Assembly (NCBI GenBank): GCA_950295325.1
Contig: OX485807.1
Location: 19,751,666 to 19,811,665 of the forward strand
Direction of reading: 5' to 3'
Length of the DNA: 60,000 bases
Source of the DNA: Polytrichum commune
Lineage: Eukaryota > Streptophyta > Polytrichopsida > Polytrichales > Polytrichaceae
Below, piece after piece: positions 36,050 through 46,868 of this stretch. Each line of letters begins with the position of its first letter. Position 1 is the stretch's first letter. A program made the position numbers and the translations under genes. Under the pieces are notes generated by a model, which saw only the letters and a program-made list of their open reading frames with translations, ran no database searches and had not been told where the DNA came from.

Positions 36050-37400
36050 AGCTTCGGTTCCAAACATAGCGTGTGGTAGTTGTGTGACGGCATTTGACAT
36101 ACATTTTGGTAGGCCACATTATGAAGTGTGATTATGAAGTGCGATTATTTTTTTGTCCAGTTTTTTAATGGTTGGGAGGAAGTACGAGACCGCATAGAAG
36201 CTGTAGGCGATGCCAGCCCTTGTGACTGTGTCAACCATTTTTATTTTTTGTTTCATGGTAGCTGGACATGTGATTAAAAGTTTGCTTTGCTTGGCTATCT
36301 TGGTTGTGATAATGTGCATTTGTGTTTTCCATTGTAATAAGGGGACTAGGTTGATTCCAAGGTATACATATGGTTCATGTTGGCTGAGTACATGTATGGG
36401 TTGTTGTTGAAAGTTTATATTTGCTTTTTCTAAGTGTATTTTGAAGGCATTTGGGTTTAGTTTTGATTTATTGGGGCATCCAATGATTGCACATTTGGAG
36501 ATTCATAAGTCCATTCCCGCCCATTCGCAAAAATTGTCTATTTTGTCTAGTTGTGTCTGAAGGGATGTTACGTTGTTGGCTAGAGTAGCTAAGTCATCGG
36601 CATATGCTGCGGAGTTTATCTTGGTATTGGAAGTTTTGAAAGTGTATCCATTGTTTTCCCTTTGTAGCCATCGTAGGAGTGGCTCTAGAAAGATAATAAA
36701 TAGATATGGGCTTAGTGTATCCCATTGTATGGTTCCTCTTTGTATGGGAATTGGCTGTGTTCTACCGAAGTATTCTCCTATGTATGTAGTGGTAGATTGT
36801 GAATAGATATTTCCTATCAATGCAATTGCGTCTTGTGGGTAGCCAAGGTCTTTCATGATGGCCAGGAGTCTGGCATGGTCTACTGAACCAAAGGCATTTT
36901 TGAAGTCTATGTATAATATGTAAATATCTTGGTTTATGAATCTTGCATCTTCTAGTGCTGAAATAAGGGTTTGTAATTGTCTTGATGTACACCTTTCAAC
37001 TCGGAATCCTTCCTGACTGTCGTGTAGGATTTGGTGTCTTTCTCCATATGTGAAGAGAATACTAGTGAGTGTGCTAGTGAATAGTTTATATATTGTATTG
37101 GCAAGGGCTATTGGTCTATGATTGTTGAGGCTATATGGGTTACCTTTTTTATATAGGAGTATGGTTAGACTTGTTTTCCAGGTTGTTGGGATACGGTTTT
37201 GTTTGTAGCAGTACTTGAAGAAGAGTAAGAGTAGTTTGTGGAAGCGTAGGGGCATAGTTTTTAATATGGTATTAGGAATTTTGTCTGGGCCAGGGGTTTT
37301 TCCATTTGCTAGATTCCGGAGGCATATGTCGTATGTTTCTTGGTCTAGGTATGAATGAAGGGGTATATTTGGTTCTCCTCTTTTTTCGATAGTATACCCG
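36050..37400 (-). pseudogene. LINE reverse transcriptase
   Basis: Reverse transcriptase of the LINE, used for target-primed copying. Readable motifs: NGKTPGPD, PTTWKTSLTILLYKKG, NNHRPIALANTIYKL, QEGFR, IYILYIDFKNAFGSVDH, the catalytic AAYADD box near 36600 and YLGINLVP further on. The longest clean frame is 36503-37255; a stop follows the DL after the YADD block. It is most like the plant LINE-1/I group that also carries AP endonuclease and RNase H. Confidence 0.88.
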
Positions 37401-38046
37401 TTCAGGTCGTGCCATGGATATTGTCGTATTCCACATGTGCAGTATTGCGGGTGATCGGGTTAGTAGTGGCATGTGGGGACTGTGGGTTTGTTGCTAATGG
37501 ATTGTTGGGCATAGATTTCTTGGGCTATATCGTCTGGGTTGGTGAGGATGTTGTTATATCTATCTTTGATGCAATCTAATGGGGGTGTTTCGTTATCTTT
37601 AAAGATTTTTTTATGTATCTTTTTGGGGCTTTTTTCATATAATTATTGGTATTTTGATATGTTTTTTTTTTATTTGTTTGAGTGAGTATTCCGTTGTAAT
37701 TTTCCGGGCTTCTTTTTTGGATATTTTTGCTTTGTTGGCCAAATTTTGTATCCATATATCATGTGGGAGAGGGTGTGTTGGGGGGGCTGGGATGATACAA
37801 TGTGTATGGTTAATAATTTCATGTATGATGGGGTGGTCTCTCCAGTTAGGGTTGTTTTTCGTGATGTATATTGTTTTCCGAATAAGGTGATAGGTGGTGA
37901 GATGTTTTTTCCATTGTTTTTGAGGTTTTTTTGGGAGATAGCCACCTTGTTTGGCGATTATGTTTGGTAGGATTGGTATTGGTGGTGCGCTGCATGTTTC
38001 TAAAATTATGTTTGAGATGTTAGTAACGAGGGTGTCTTGTTTGCCA

Positions 38047-39830
38047 TTATTCTGTTGTTAAATGTGTGTGGTTTTCAAATAGTTGGGTGAGGTCGTTGAT
38101 TTGGATTGAGTTAACCTCAAATAATTGTGTATGGAATTTGTCTAGGTTCTCCTGTGGTATGGGGTTTAATATACGTGGTGGTGGTTCGAGTTTAGGTATT
38201 GGGTTTTTGGCAATCAATGTATTAGGTGGGATATGCAGTTGTATGGGTAGGTGGTCAGAGTTGAGCTCTATATTTTGATTTGTAGTTGACATATAGTGGT
38301 TGTTATTTGGGGTTTTTATGAAGAATCCATCTATTAGGTTATTGTGTGTATAGTTGTTTCCTCCTTGTCTCGAAAATGTGGTATTTGTGGCAATATATGT
38401 TAATTCTAGGTTATCCGTAAATGTTCGCCATTGGTAGTCTTCTTCTTGCGGTGGGGTGATTTGTTGGTTATTTTGTCTCCCGATTAGTGCTATATCACGG
38501 TTGAAGTCTCCACATATTACGTATGTGTGGTTAGGGTGGGCATTGATTTGTTCGGTTATAGTGTTTTGTATTATGGAAATGAGATGTAAATCTTCGTCAT
38601 GTGACGACATATATATATATATATTTATTAATAACTAGGGTTGGAGGGGTCGGTTGGCTATATGGATTATTTGGAGAAAGGGTGATATGCTTACGGGGGT
38701 GGGTATTTTGGATAGATTGCCGGGAAATGCATGTTGATTATGTATTAGTGTGAGTAGCCCTCCTCAGTGGCCTCGATGAGTCATTCGATGGCGCATAGTG
38801 CGTGTGATGTTGTGTGTGTTATTGAAGAAGAGTTTGTAGTGAGGAAAAATGTTTTGTATATATTTAGTGGATTTGGTGGTAGTAAGCTTGGTTTCTTGTA
38901 TTGTTATGATGGTTGGTGGGTTAGGGGAGTGTGTGGTTAGTTCGTGGAGACATGGCATTGCCGTGTTAACCCCTAAGTGCCCAAGCCTTTCGGAATGCAC
39001 TTTTCCTAAGAAATATGTGCATGACTTTAATACAATCCCCAATGGAGGAATTTGTCTTTTATCCAAAATCTAACCGTATAGATGTTTAAAGAACTTGTTT
39101 ATTAGTATGCATACCAATTTTGAGACCAAGATTGCATAAGAGTTGTGAGATTCAAACAAGAGAAATGTATACATTCTTTTTTTTTGTATGCTGCCCCTCC
39201 CCACAATGTTTGTATGATTTGCTCATAAGTGTTTTTAGGAGTTTGAGGTGACACAAACAACTCCAACATGTGAAAGAATACGAAAATGTGATTCCAAAGA
39301 CCCTATGTATGTATATAGAGCTATCCCAATCATTTCGCAATCTTCCTTGCAATTCTTAAAATGCATTTTCTTTATTTTAACACTTGACGATTTCATATTG
39401 CAAATTACTTCACATTGGTAATTGTGAATACTAATATTCGACGGTCAAAAATACGGAATATTTTTACTCTTTCCACTACGACATTTTTCAAAAGAGATGA
39501 ATAATGAGAACTCTTTGGATGTAAAAAACAAGTACAATAGTCCAATAGTAAAGCACTTTCTCCACCCATTTCCTACATCACGGACATATATGCCTTTGCG
39601 ACCCTCTCTAAAATCAAATATCTATTATTTTTGGTCAAAAATGCCTCAATCCAAAACTTACCTTTCCATACTGCCCGCCAAAAAAAATTACGCGGTCAAA
39701 GGAATTTATCTGCCCACACACAAACGAGCCGAAATTTTTGGTCAAACATATATGGTTGCTTGGGCACTTAGGGGTTAAGCGATGCGGCGTTCCATGTTAT
39801 GATGTATGTTTCTTGGCTTGTGGGTGGTGG
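38047..39830 (-). pseudogene. LINE AP endonuclease, split by an insertion
   Basis: The nicking endonuclease of the LINE. The N-terminal part is split at 38970-39774: when the insert plus one TTAA is ignored the frame reads ITWNAASLNTAMP, then IITIQETKL. The C-terminal part (38610-38047) has VICGDFNRD, LIDGFFI and NSDHLPIQL, the GDFN and SDH motifs of the APE fold. A TAG and a (TA)n tract at about 38610-38640 interrupt it. It is inactive. Confidence 0.85.
38970..39774. mobile_element. TTAA-flanked piggyBac-like non-autonomous element
   Basis: 805 bp with perfect 17-bp terminal inverted repeats CCCCTAAGTGCCCAAGC, flanked by TTAA at 38966-38969 and 39775-39778. The insertion lies inside the LINE endonuclease; the flanking sequence joins in frame with one TTAA left, which shows that TTAA is the duplicated target. 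TTAA plus C-rich tips is the piggyBac signature. The interior has no transposase. Confidence 0.85.
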
Positions 39831-40245
39831 TGGTCTTGGTGGGAGTGTTGAATTATTGGATATTGGAGAGGTAGGGTGTGTGTATTTTGTGATAGGTTCT
39901 GTGTATCTTAATGCCTCTGTAATTAGTCGTTCGGGTAGATACGGGAATGTTTATTGTATGTCTTGAGTGTTTGGTAGTTCTAGATGCTGGCGAATATGGT
40001 TATATAGTGTATGGTGGATTGTGCTTGGGGGGGATATTTTGTCTTTACACGTATTAAGGAATTGAGTGTATGGGTGTGGAGTATCTATGTGCCTTTCTGG
40101 TGGATTAGGTAGTTTAGTCATTTTTGTTAGTATTTGTGAAGTCCAATCCGGGGATGGTTGTTGTTGTAGGTGTATATTACATTCTTGGATGGAGGGGCTA
40201 ATTGTTACTATGAGGGCATAGATTAGTCTAGTGGGCGGGTGGTTG

Positions 40246-41242
40246 CACTAGTAGAAATTCTGCGTCCGGATCAACAAAAAATCAACAGAAAGGCGTTGGT
40301 CGCGGTTGTTACTTAGGACGCGTTGACCTTGACATGATATAATACAATTTTGTTGATTTTTTCTGTTGATCTGGTCACAAAAATATTTTAAAAAAAAACT
40401 TTATATATATATATATATATATATCATTAAAAAATCAAACATGAATGGTTGGCAGGTCTGCAACTTCTAACCCCTCCCAAAATAACCCTCAACCTATACC
40501 TCACCTACAAGAATAGACTACCTACCACTCACCTAGGTGTCAAGGCCAAGGCCAAAGGTGTTGGCCACGGGGTTCGAACCTTGCACCTAGTGACACCCAC
40601 ACATGTGCCTTAACCACTAGGTCATCACATCACACATGATATAAATGGAGTGTTTTAAACCTTTCTAGACTATGGCCACTATTTTCTCTTTACTACATAC
40701 TTGATGTATATATTTACTATAAATATATACAGTATATCTACTATATATAATTATAGTATATTTACTGTATTTAATTACAGTAAATATATACTATATATAT
40801 TTACAGTAAATAAATAAATAAATATTATACATATACATATATTATATATATAAATATTATACATATACATATATTATATATATATATACATATATTAATA
40901 AATAATTAATATTAATTATCAACTAGTATAATATTTATAATATTTACACACATTTGAATCGTAATTATTTCTACGCCCATACACTTACATGTCCATAAAT
41001 TGTAAAAGATTCTATAAGATTAGAATAGTTTCTAGATTATTTCAAAAAGATTCTAAAAAGATTCCACACTTATTAAAATTTTGTTGATTTAGTCATTGTA
41101 CTATTCAGATCAACAAAAATGTAGGCAGCAAACTGTTGATTTTTACAAAAATTCAAGAATTAGTGAAATCGGTCATTGGAGTGCCCGGATCAACAAATAT
41201 CTGTTGATTTTTTGTTAATTTGGTCATGATTTTCTAGTAGTG
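40246..41242. mobile_element. Non-autonomous CACTA (En/Spm-like) element
   Basis: 997 bp starting CACTAGTAGAAATTC and ending with the inverse of CACTACTAGAAAATC, flanked by the 3-bp duplication TTG (40243-40245, 41243-41245), as in CACTA elements. The subterminal word 'caacaaaaaatcaacag' is repeated in both orientations. The interior has a (TA)n tract near 40405, AT-rich filler and a tRNA-like segment. It is inserted in the LINE. Confidence 0.88.
40555..40635 (-). repeat. tRNA-derived SINE-like segment
   Basis: The minus strand reads GATGACCTAGTGGTTAAGGC (A-box region, about 40608-40627) and GGTTCGAACCC (B box, 40570-40580), spaced as in RNA polymerase III internal promoters. A complete cloverleaf is not formed, so it is a tRNA-derived SINE head or tRNA relic rather than a tRNA gene. 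It is nested in the CACTA element. Confidence 0.55.
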
Positions 41243-41541
41243 TTGTGATGTTTTTGTATGTAACTGTGTAAGTATGGTAGTGATGTTGTTATTTGTGTGT
41301 GTAAAGGATGTGTATTGTGAAATAACAGTTTGAAGTTTGTGGTAAGGTGTTGGTACTAAGGTTGGAATTTAATTGTGTTAGGTATAAAATATGTCGCCTC
41401 TCTTCTTTTATGGATGGCTGGGTGAGTTTGTAGTAGGCTTGGCATTGGGCCAGGGTTGGTTTCGATATCACCACATTGTGATAAAAGGAGGCGATTAGGG
41501 ATGGATATTGCTTTGATTGGTTTTGGTTGAGGGATTTTAGG

Positions 41542-41733
41542 TTATGATGATCTGTTGATTTGGGTTTGGGTGGTTTTTGAAATTAATGGATTCGATGTTG
41601 GTGTTTGGTATCGATTTTGTTGTTGGTTTTGGTATTGGAATCGTTCGTTGTATTTGGTTTGGTATTGGTATTGATAGTGGTATGGGAATTGAAGTGTATG
41701 TTGATGGTGTAGGTATCCACTATTATTATTCAT
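41542..41733 (-). pseudogene. Gln/Tyr-rich LINE linker
   Basis: A 63-codon frame with YQYQYQTKYNERFQYQNQQQ, a low-complexity stretch between the ORF1 frames and the endonuclease. Probably the end of ORF1 or a spacer. Confidence 0.4.
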
Positions 41734-41945
41734 TTGTTGTTTAGTTTTAATGTGTGTATGTTGTGTATGTTGTTTGGGTATGTATATATTTGTTTGTGGA
41801 TTGACGTTTTGCTTTGTTTTTTGTGTGGCAATGTTGAAGATTTCTATTGAGGTGGGGGTATTTAGAAATATCTTTTTATTTTGTTTTTGTATTTTTGGAG
41901 TGTGTGTAATTCTAGTTTGGGGGAGTATTGAGGTGTTTGTGGCTT

Positions 41946-43746
41946 TTAGTTTATCGCCATCAGGTTTTCTTTGTCGCTAGAGGAGTCTCCTTTATCAAAC
42001 ATGTCCGAGGATTCGAGGGCAGCTATGGTTTTGCTAAGGGCATGCCTTAGTGTAACCATTTCGTTCTTGAGGGCTTTGGCCGTTTTTTCCGCTGCGTATG
42101 TGACAAAGTTTTTCGCTTGTGTTGTGAGGCGAATTTCCATAGTTTGCATTTCATTACGGACAATGGCCGTTCCTTTTGCTACAACTTCCTCTACTATTTT
42201 ATTGATGTCTTTTTTGCTGAGGGCATTGGAAGGGGCATTCTCCATTGCCTCTACCATATTTGCTAAGGCCGTGGTAATATCATTGAATCCCAACCTTGTA
42301 AGTTTCTCGTTGGAGGGTTTGAAAATTCCATCTAAGCTTTTCGGATGAGGGGAGAATTCTACATATTTGTTGCAGATTTTATGAATTGTCTTCACAAATC
42401 TCTTGTACACCGCGGCATTCAAACATTGGATATTGCACACCCCCGTGAGTTTGCCTTAGGCGTCATTTTTGAAGTAAATATTGAGTATATTTTTTTTCTC
42501 CCATGCATGCTCTAATTTCTGCTTCTAATATCTCTTTGGATTTTAGCCTATTTAGGTTTTTTGCAATAAGAATAAGCGCATTCTTTTTTGCTAATTCATC
42601 ACCATTAGGTTTTCCCATTGAAACATCCATAATTTCATGGCCAAAAGTGATTTTATTTTTCTGAATGTTGTTGGCTTGCTCCGGTCTAGTGGCGACAATC
42701 CAAATATAGTTGTGATCCTCTATTTTCTTTACATGCGTAATCTCAAAGTTAAACCTTCTTTTGAAGCCTTCTGTTATCATTTCTTTATATACCGCATACC
42801 AACTCTCATTCTTTATACTATCACTTGTGAGTTTGATTGACAACATCTCACTAGAGGCAATGGTATCATATGACTTACAAACTTTTCTTTGGTACATCTT
42901 ATTGTCTGGTAGGCGTATGATAAATAGGCGGAGGCCTTGGAGTACTTTAACTCCATCCTCTTGCATATTTTTTAGATGAATCTTTGTATGACCCGACCAT
43001 TGGTTGCCACCATGTGTGCACATTATTGCTATAGGGTCACTTATGTCATCATCAAGCAAGATTTTCATATCATCAAATTTTTTGGTGATTTTGTCTAGTG
43101 CTTCTTCATTAGGGATGAGCATGCCATCAATTTGAAAGAACAAAACAATATGATAATCCATGGCAAATCCTTCATACACATCTACATCGGATGGGATTTG
43201 AGTGTGATGAAAATTTTATGAACCAAGATCATTTATAGTTGGCCACATTTCTTGTGGTACATATAGATATAATAGTACACAACGTTGACATTCTAAGGCT
43301 TATTTGTCGCTCATTCCCATTCTTACAAGTTCACTCATACTTTTATGGGCAACCTCATCCAATCCTTTGCTTATATTCAAGGCGTTCATAGCCTTAAATC
43401 CAAGCCATAGGCGTAGTTTGCTATTTGGTGTATTGCTTTTAGTTTTGTTTTTTTCTACTATAGTTAAGAATGCATTGCTAGATGTTCTTTTTTTGTTTTG
43501 TGAGGTTTCCATGTATTTGACACCATCAAAACTTTTGTCCAAGCTTCGTGAGTAGGCCATTATGCAAAGAAAGGATATTGGTATGTTATGTTGTGTGACT
43601 ATGGGAGTTCTTCTTTTAATCCTAGGCAAATCCTCATTCCACTTATGAATAAGTGGGGTTTGAAGGGGAGATGTAGCTAGGAAGAAGATATAGTTATTAG
43701 ATTTGTTTCCTAGTGTTTGTGTCTTATTAGTTATGTTTTCATACAT
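41946..43746 (-). pseudogene. LINE ORF1 region: three A-rich frames
   Basis: Three consecutive frames: 43746-43300 (148 codons), 43179-42463 (238 codons) and 42440-41946 (164 codons). The middle one (DGMLIPNEEALDKITKKF ... FEITHVKKIEDHNYIWIVAT) has a beta-alpha-beta rhythm that could be an RRM-like nucleic-acid-binding fold. The third is rich in Ala/Lys/Thr heptads and may be coiled coil, usual in LINE ORF1 proteins. They may be one broken ORF1 or separate genes; no close family is recognised. Confidence 0.55.
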
Positions 43747-43957
43747 ATGTCTAGCATGAAAAAAACATGTTTATGAGGTGTGTGAGTTTGCATATTGAGA
43801 GTTTATCCAATATAGAGAGGTTATGAGCCTCATGACAAAGATAAGGGTGGTTACATAAGTAACCTTCATGTCTATCTATTCGTTTATCTACTACTACGAT
43901 ATAGTATCACTAGTATCTTGATGCTAAACGTCATGCATCATTGTTGTTTAGTTTCTT

Positions 43958-44302
43958 ATTAGAGAACTCTTTACATTTTGGTGTTAATGAAATCATTAGT
44001 TTTCAAAAGTCACATGTAGTAGGGAATTTAGATAAGATTGCAATTGCTAACTTGGGTAGGCAACACTAGAGATCTTTGGACTCCTAAATCAAGAGTTCTT
44101 GAGAATATTTTTATTTGTTTGGAGTTAAAAGTTATTATTTCGTACCATCTATATTGCATAAACTCATTGTATATAATTTGAAGCTCATATTACTTATGTT
44201 TCCGTATTCCCTCAATAATACAACAACTTTACACCATTTGTCATATTAATGAGAAGACGACACCTCGATAATACGACCTTTTTGTGTTTCTCAAATGTGC
44301 CA
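43958..44302. repeat. Inverted partial copy of the 14633 pogo-like family
   Basis: Runs as the inverse of the left two-thirds of the 14633 copy ('ctaacttgggtaggcaacac', 'tacgacctttttgtgtttctc'). It lacks the CAGTC end. Confidence 0.65.
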
Positions 44303-44380
44303 TGCAAATGGTCAGTAAATGATGGTCACTGGTCAGTGACTGATTAGGTATCTTCTCATAGGCATGGAGGTAAGTTATTT

Positions 44381-44583
44381 GCATACTAGCGTACCTCTCA
44401 TTCATCCAACATAAAGCCCTGAAAGAATATGGAACCTGAAGGTTACTTATTGAAGTTGATTTGACACCGGAATTAGTTTTAAAGACCCTGATGTAATCTA
44501 ATCCAAGTGATTCAAGATAAATTGGCCACAAACCTATAGGGTCAAGTTTTTGTCTTGGATGGATGAAAAGTACGTTTGTATGT
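44381..44583. mobile_element. MITE copy C (GTACCTCTCATTCATCCAAC family)
   Basis: The most intact copy, about 200 bp. The left end GCATACTAGCGTACCTCTCA and the right end (inverted CACATACAAACGTACTTTTC) are inverted repeats reaching into 'catccaac'. The interior matches copies A and B. Confidence 0.7.
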
Positions 44584-44722
44584 GATAATTCTCTCTCTTA
44601 TGACCCCTTCCAACCTGACCTTGGTATTTGGGTCCACCACCAGGTTCGCCAAGGGTGGCAGATTGCTCACAGGTTGAGCTCCGAATTCTACTTCAAGTTA
44701 GAGGCTGAACCCTCTACTCATA

Positions 44723-44935
44723 CCAGGGCCACACCAAAAACCCCAGCAGCTCCAGTCACCAAAAACACGAGCCCTGCGTATTCTCCGGAAATACAGGGCT
44801 GGGATTTCACTTGGCTGGATCTACTGGAGTGGCTGGAAGAAGGGGTAGCATGCAACCAGCAGCTCCAGCCAAATGAAATCCCAGCCCTGTATTTCCGGAG
44901 AATACGTATGGCTAGGCCGCCCGGTGTGGCCCTGG
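44723..44935. mobile_element. Short foldback MITE
   Basis: 213 bp with CCAGGGCCACACC and its inverse at the ends, TA on both sides, and an inner near-perfect inverted pair ('gtattctccggaaatacagg') so that most of it folds. It lies next to the orphan exon at 45059-45181. Confidence 0.75.
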
Positions 44936-45058
44936 TATCAGACTTTCAATCCACGACGAAGATTTGAAGATGATGTTGTGCATCCAAGCTTCGTCTTCCA
45001 TTAGCCGCCTTCATTTCGTACGAAGCTCTTCTCTCCGTCTCTGAACTTCACGGCTCAC

Positions 45059-45181
45059 CTCTTGAAAGCTTATCTCAAGGTATTGCAGAAACTTCTCCTC
45101 GTCTTCTAAATTGAGCTCCGTAGGACCACCATCATTGAACTTTGGGTCACTTTCGTTGCAGGAGCCTCCCATGGAGTAGCC
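45059..45181 (-). pseudogene. Orphan coding exon of an unrecognised gene
   Basis: Exactly 41 codons (GYSMGGSCNESDPKFNDGGP...) between a good acceptor (tgttacag) and a GTGAGC donor, in phase 0 at both ends. Upstream minus-strand sequence to about 45660 keeps protein-like words (SSEMLGNYPEGFNFNQSD, QQQQSSFQEASAG) but with stops. No complete gene can be built; a decaying gene cut by the 44723 MITE is likely. The family is not recognised. Confidence 0.35.
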
Positions 45182-46868
45182 CTGTAACATTTGTTCAATT
45201 TTATGATGTTGACCTCAACTGCTGCACTCTCCAACAGCGCCGTGTGGAATGAATTTTGACCTGAATCATTGTTGTTGCACACCTGCAGATGCCTCTTGGA
45301 AGGAAGACTGCTGCTGTTGACAACCAGTTGGAAATCCGTCATGGGTAGTTTACAAGCACCCACACTCGCGTAGGGACGAAAGTACTGCGAGGGAGGGCCC
45401 GGAGCTCGCCGGCCTTCAATCACTCTGGTTGAAGTTGAAACCTTCGGGATAATTACCCAACATTTCGGAGGAATGTATGGACTTCGAAGCGGGGATTTCG
45501 ACTCTCCAGGGTGGCCCCCGAGGACAGCATTGGGGCTGGAGGGGACTCCACCAAATCCCCAGCCTGAAACGGAATGCGCCATAACCAGCAGGTTCGGCAG
45601 CGATGTGCAAATCTGAATTCCTGCCGAAATACCCTTCACAACTTCAATCCTCACACAATTCTAACGTCGACAGCAGTGCATGAAGCGGTCTATAGAAGGT
45701 TTACGAACCCTTGAAAATTCCATGAACATGTATTGCAGAACCCCTTACGAACGATTCATGAATATGTGTTGCAGGAACCCCTTGAACCTTGAACGATTGA
45801 CAATGCCAGAGGTGAGCAGATTTAGGTTCAGATTGCCATTGAATTCTTTGTGCTTTCCTGCACACCTAGAGATGGCACTTGAGAATGCCGTTAGAAACTT
45901 CGACAAGCCCAAGAGCCGGAACAACCTTCTGAGTTCTACTGGTGTTGAGCCTCTAGGGACAACCTTTAGAGTTCTACCGGTAATGAACCACCCAGAGGCT
46001 CAGTAGCTAAAACCAAGATAGCCCAATCAGATGCCTATGTGTGGGCAAGCTTAGCGGCCCTAGAAGCCCTCCACAGTGTTAGGGGAGGCTCACATGTTCG
46101 GCACTATTCCTGAAGGAACGGCACTTTTAATGTTGCCACGTCGGAGTTGGACTGCCACCTCAACTTGGAGCTTCATATCGAGTCAGGTGGGGAAGGCAGG
46201 TATTACCATACACGTCTTAGGCTAAAACCCACCTCCCTAAAGTCAGGTGGGGAGGGGCCATTATCTTCTCTAGCAAAAAAGCTGGTACAAGGTTGAATTC
46301 TTGCAAAAGAGCGGAGAGATTATACAAAGGTAGGGAACTAAACAAAAATATTTGAAGGTAGTTTTCCATGTCCAGATGATTTTCTGCACAGATGAAGATA
46401 TTCTCCCAAGTAGTGCGAGCAGACATGGTACAATGCTGCAGGGCTTCCTGAAGTACCAAATGAGTACTGTGGTGCCACATGAACCTCTTATTGGATATGA
46501 CGTCATATTGTGAAATACCCAAAAGTTCTGGTACTGGATCAAAGTAGTGCAGAAATGCAGAATATGGAGTCAAGAGAGAAGAATATGAGAACAAGAACTC
46601 CAAATCAACAAGTTGGCCTTAACAAGCTCATTGGACCACTTGAAACTGAAAGCAACATTCAGAATTGCATCAAGAAACTGTGATAACGAATCTCAAAGCT
46701 GCAAAAAAGCATAAGTTTAATATAACTGTTGTTCAAAATGACTTAGGATGTGAAGCAATAATAATAAGTGAGTCTGTGATGGCCCATGGAAAAAGAACAA
46801 ATGAGAGTGTGAGGAACTAAGTTTAAGAACGATTTTATTTTCTGATAAGGAGTCAAAGTTGCCAACCA
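45182..46868. other. No complete gene recognised
   Basis: Short frames on both strands at 45410-45660 (minus), 45680-46006 (plus) and 46217-46603 (minus) carry no identifiable domain. The part next to 46868 is probably the 3' untranslated region of the PPR gene. Confidence 0.35.

Larger units (their letters stand above)
31400..43750 (-). mobile_element. Large decayed LINE with nested insertions
   Basis: A non-LTR retrotransposon read on the minus strand. In order: ORF1-like frames (43746-41946), a Gln-rich linker (about 41733), AP endonuclease, reverse transcriptase, a methyltransferase-like segment, RNase H and a Cys/His motif ending at 31801. Removing the three clear insertions (34839-35963, 38970-39774, 40246-41242) leaves about 9.4 kb, long for a LINE. 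Stops and frameshifts occur throughout (for example in front of the RNase H domain), so it is dead. The sense strand is strongly A+C-rich. I did not find a poly(A) tail or target duplication, so both outer ends are approximate. Confidence 0.85.

Noticed and set aside
40555-40635. Functional tRNA gene
   Set aside because: A and B boxes are present but acceptor and anticodon stems do not pair properly, and it lies in a transposon.
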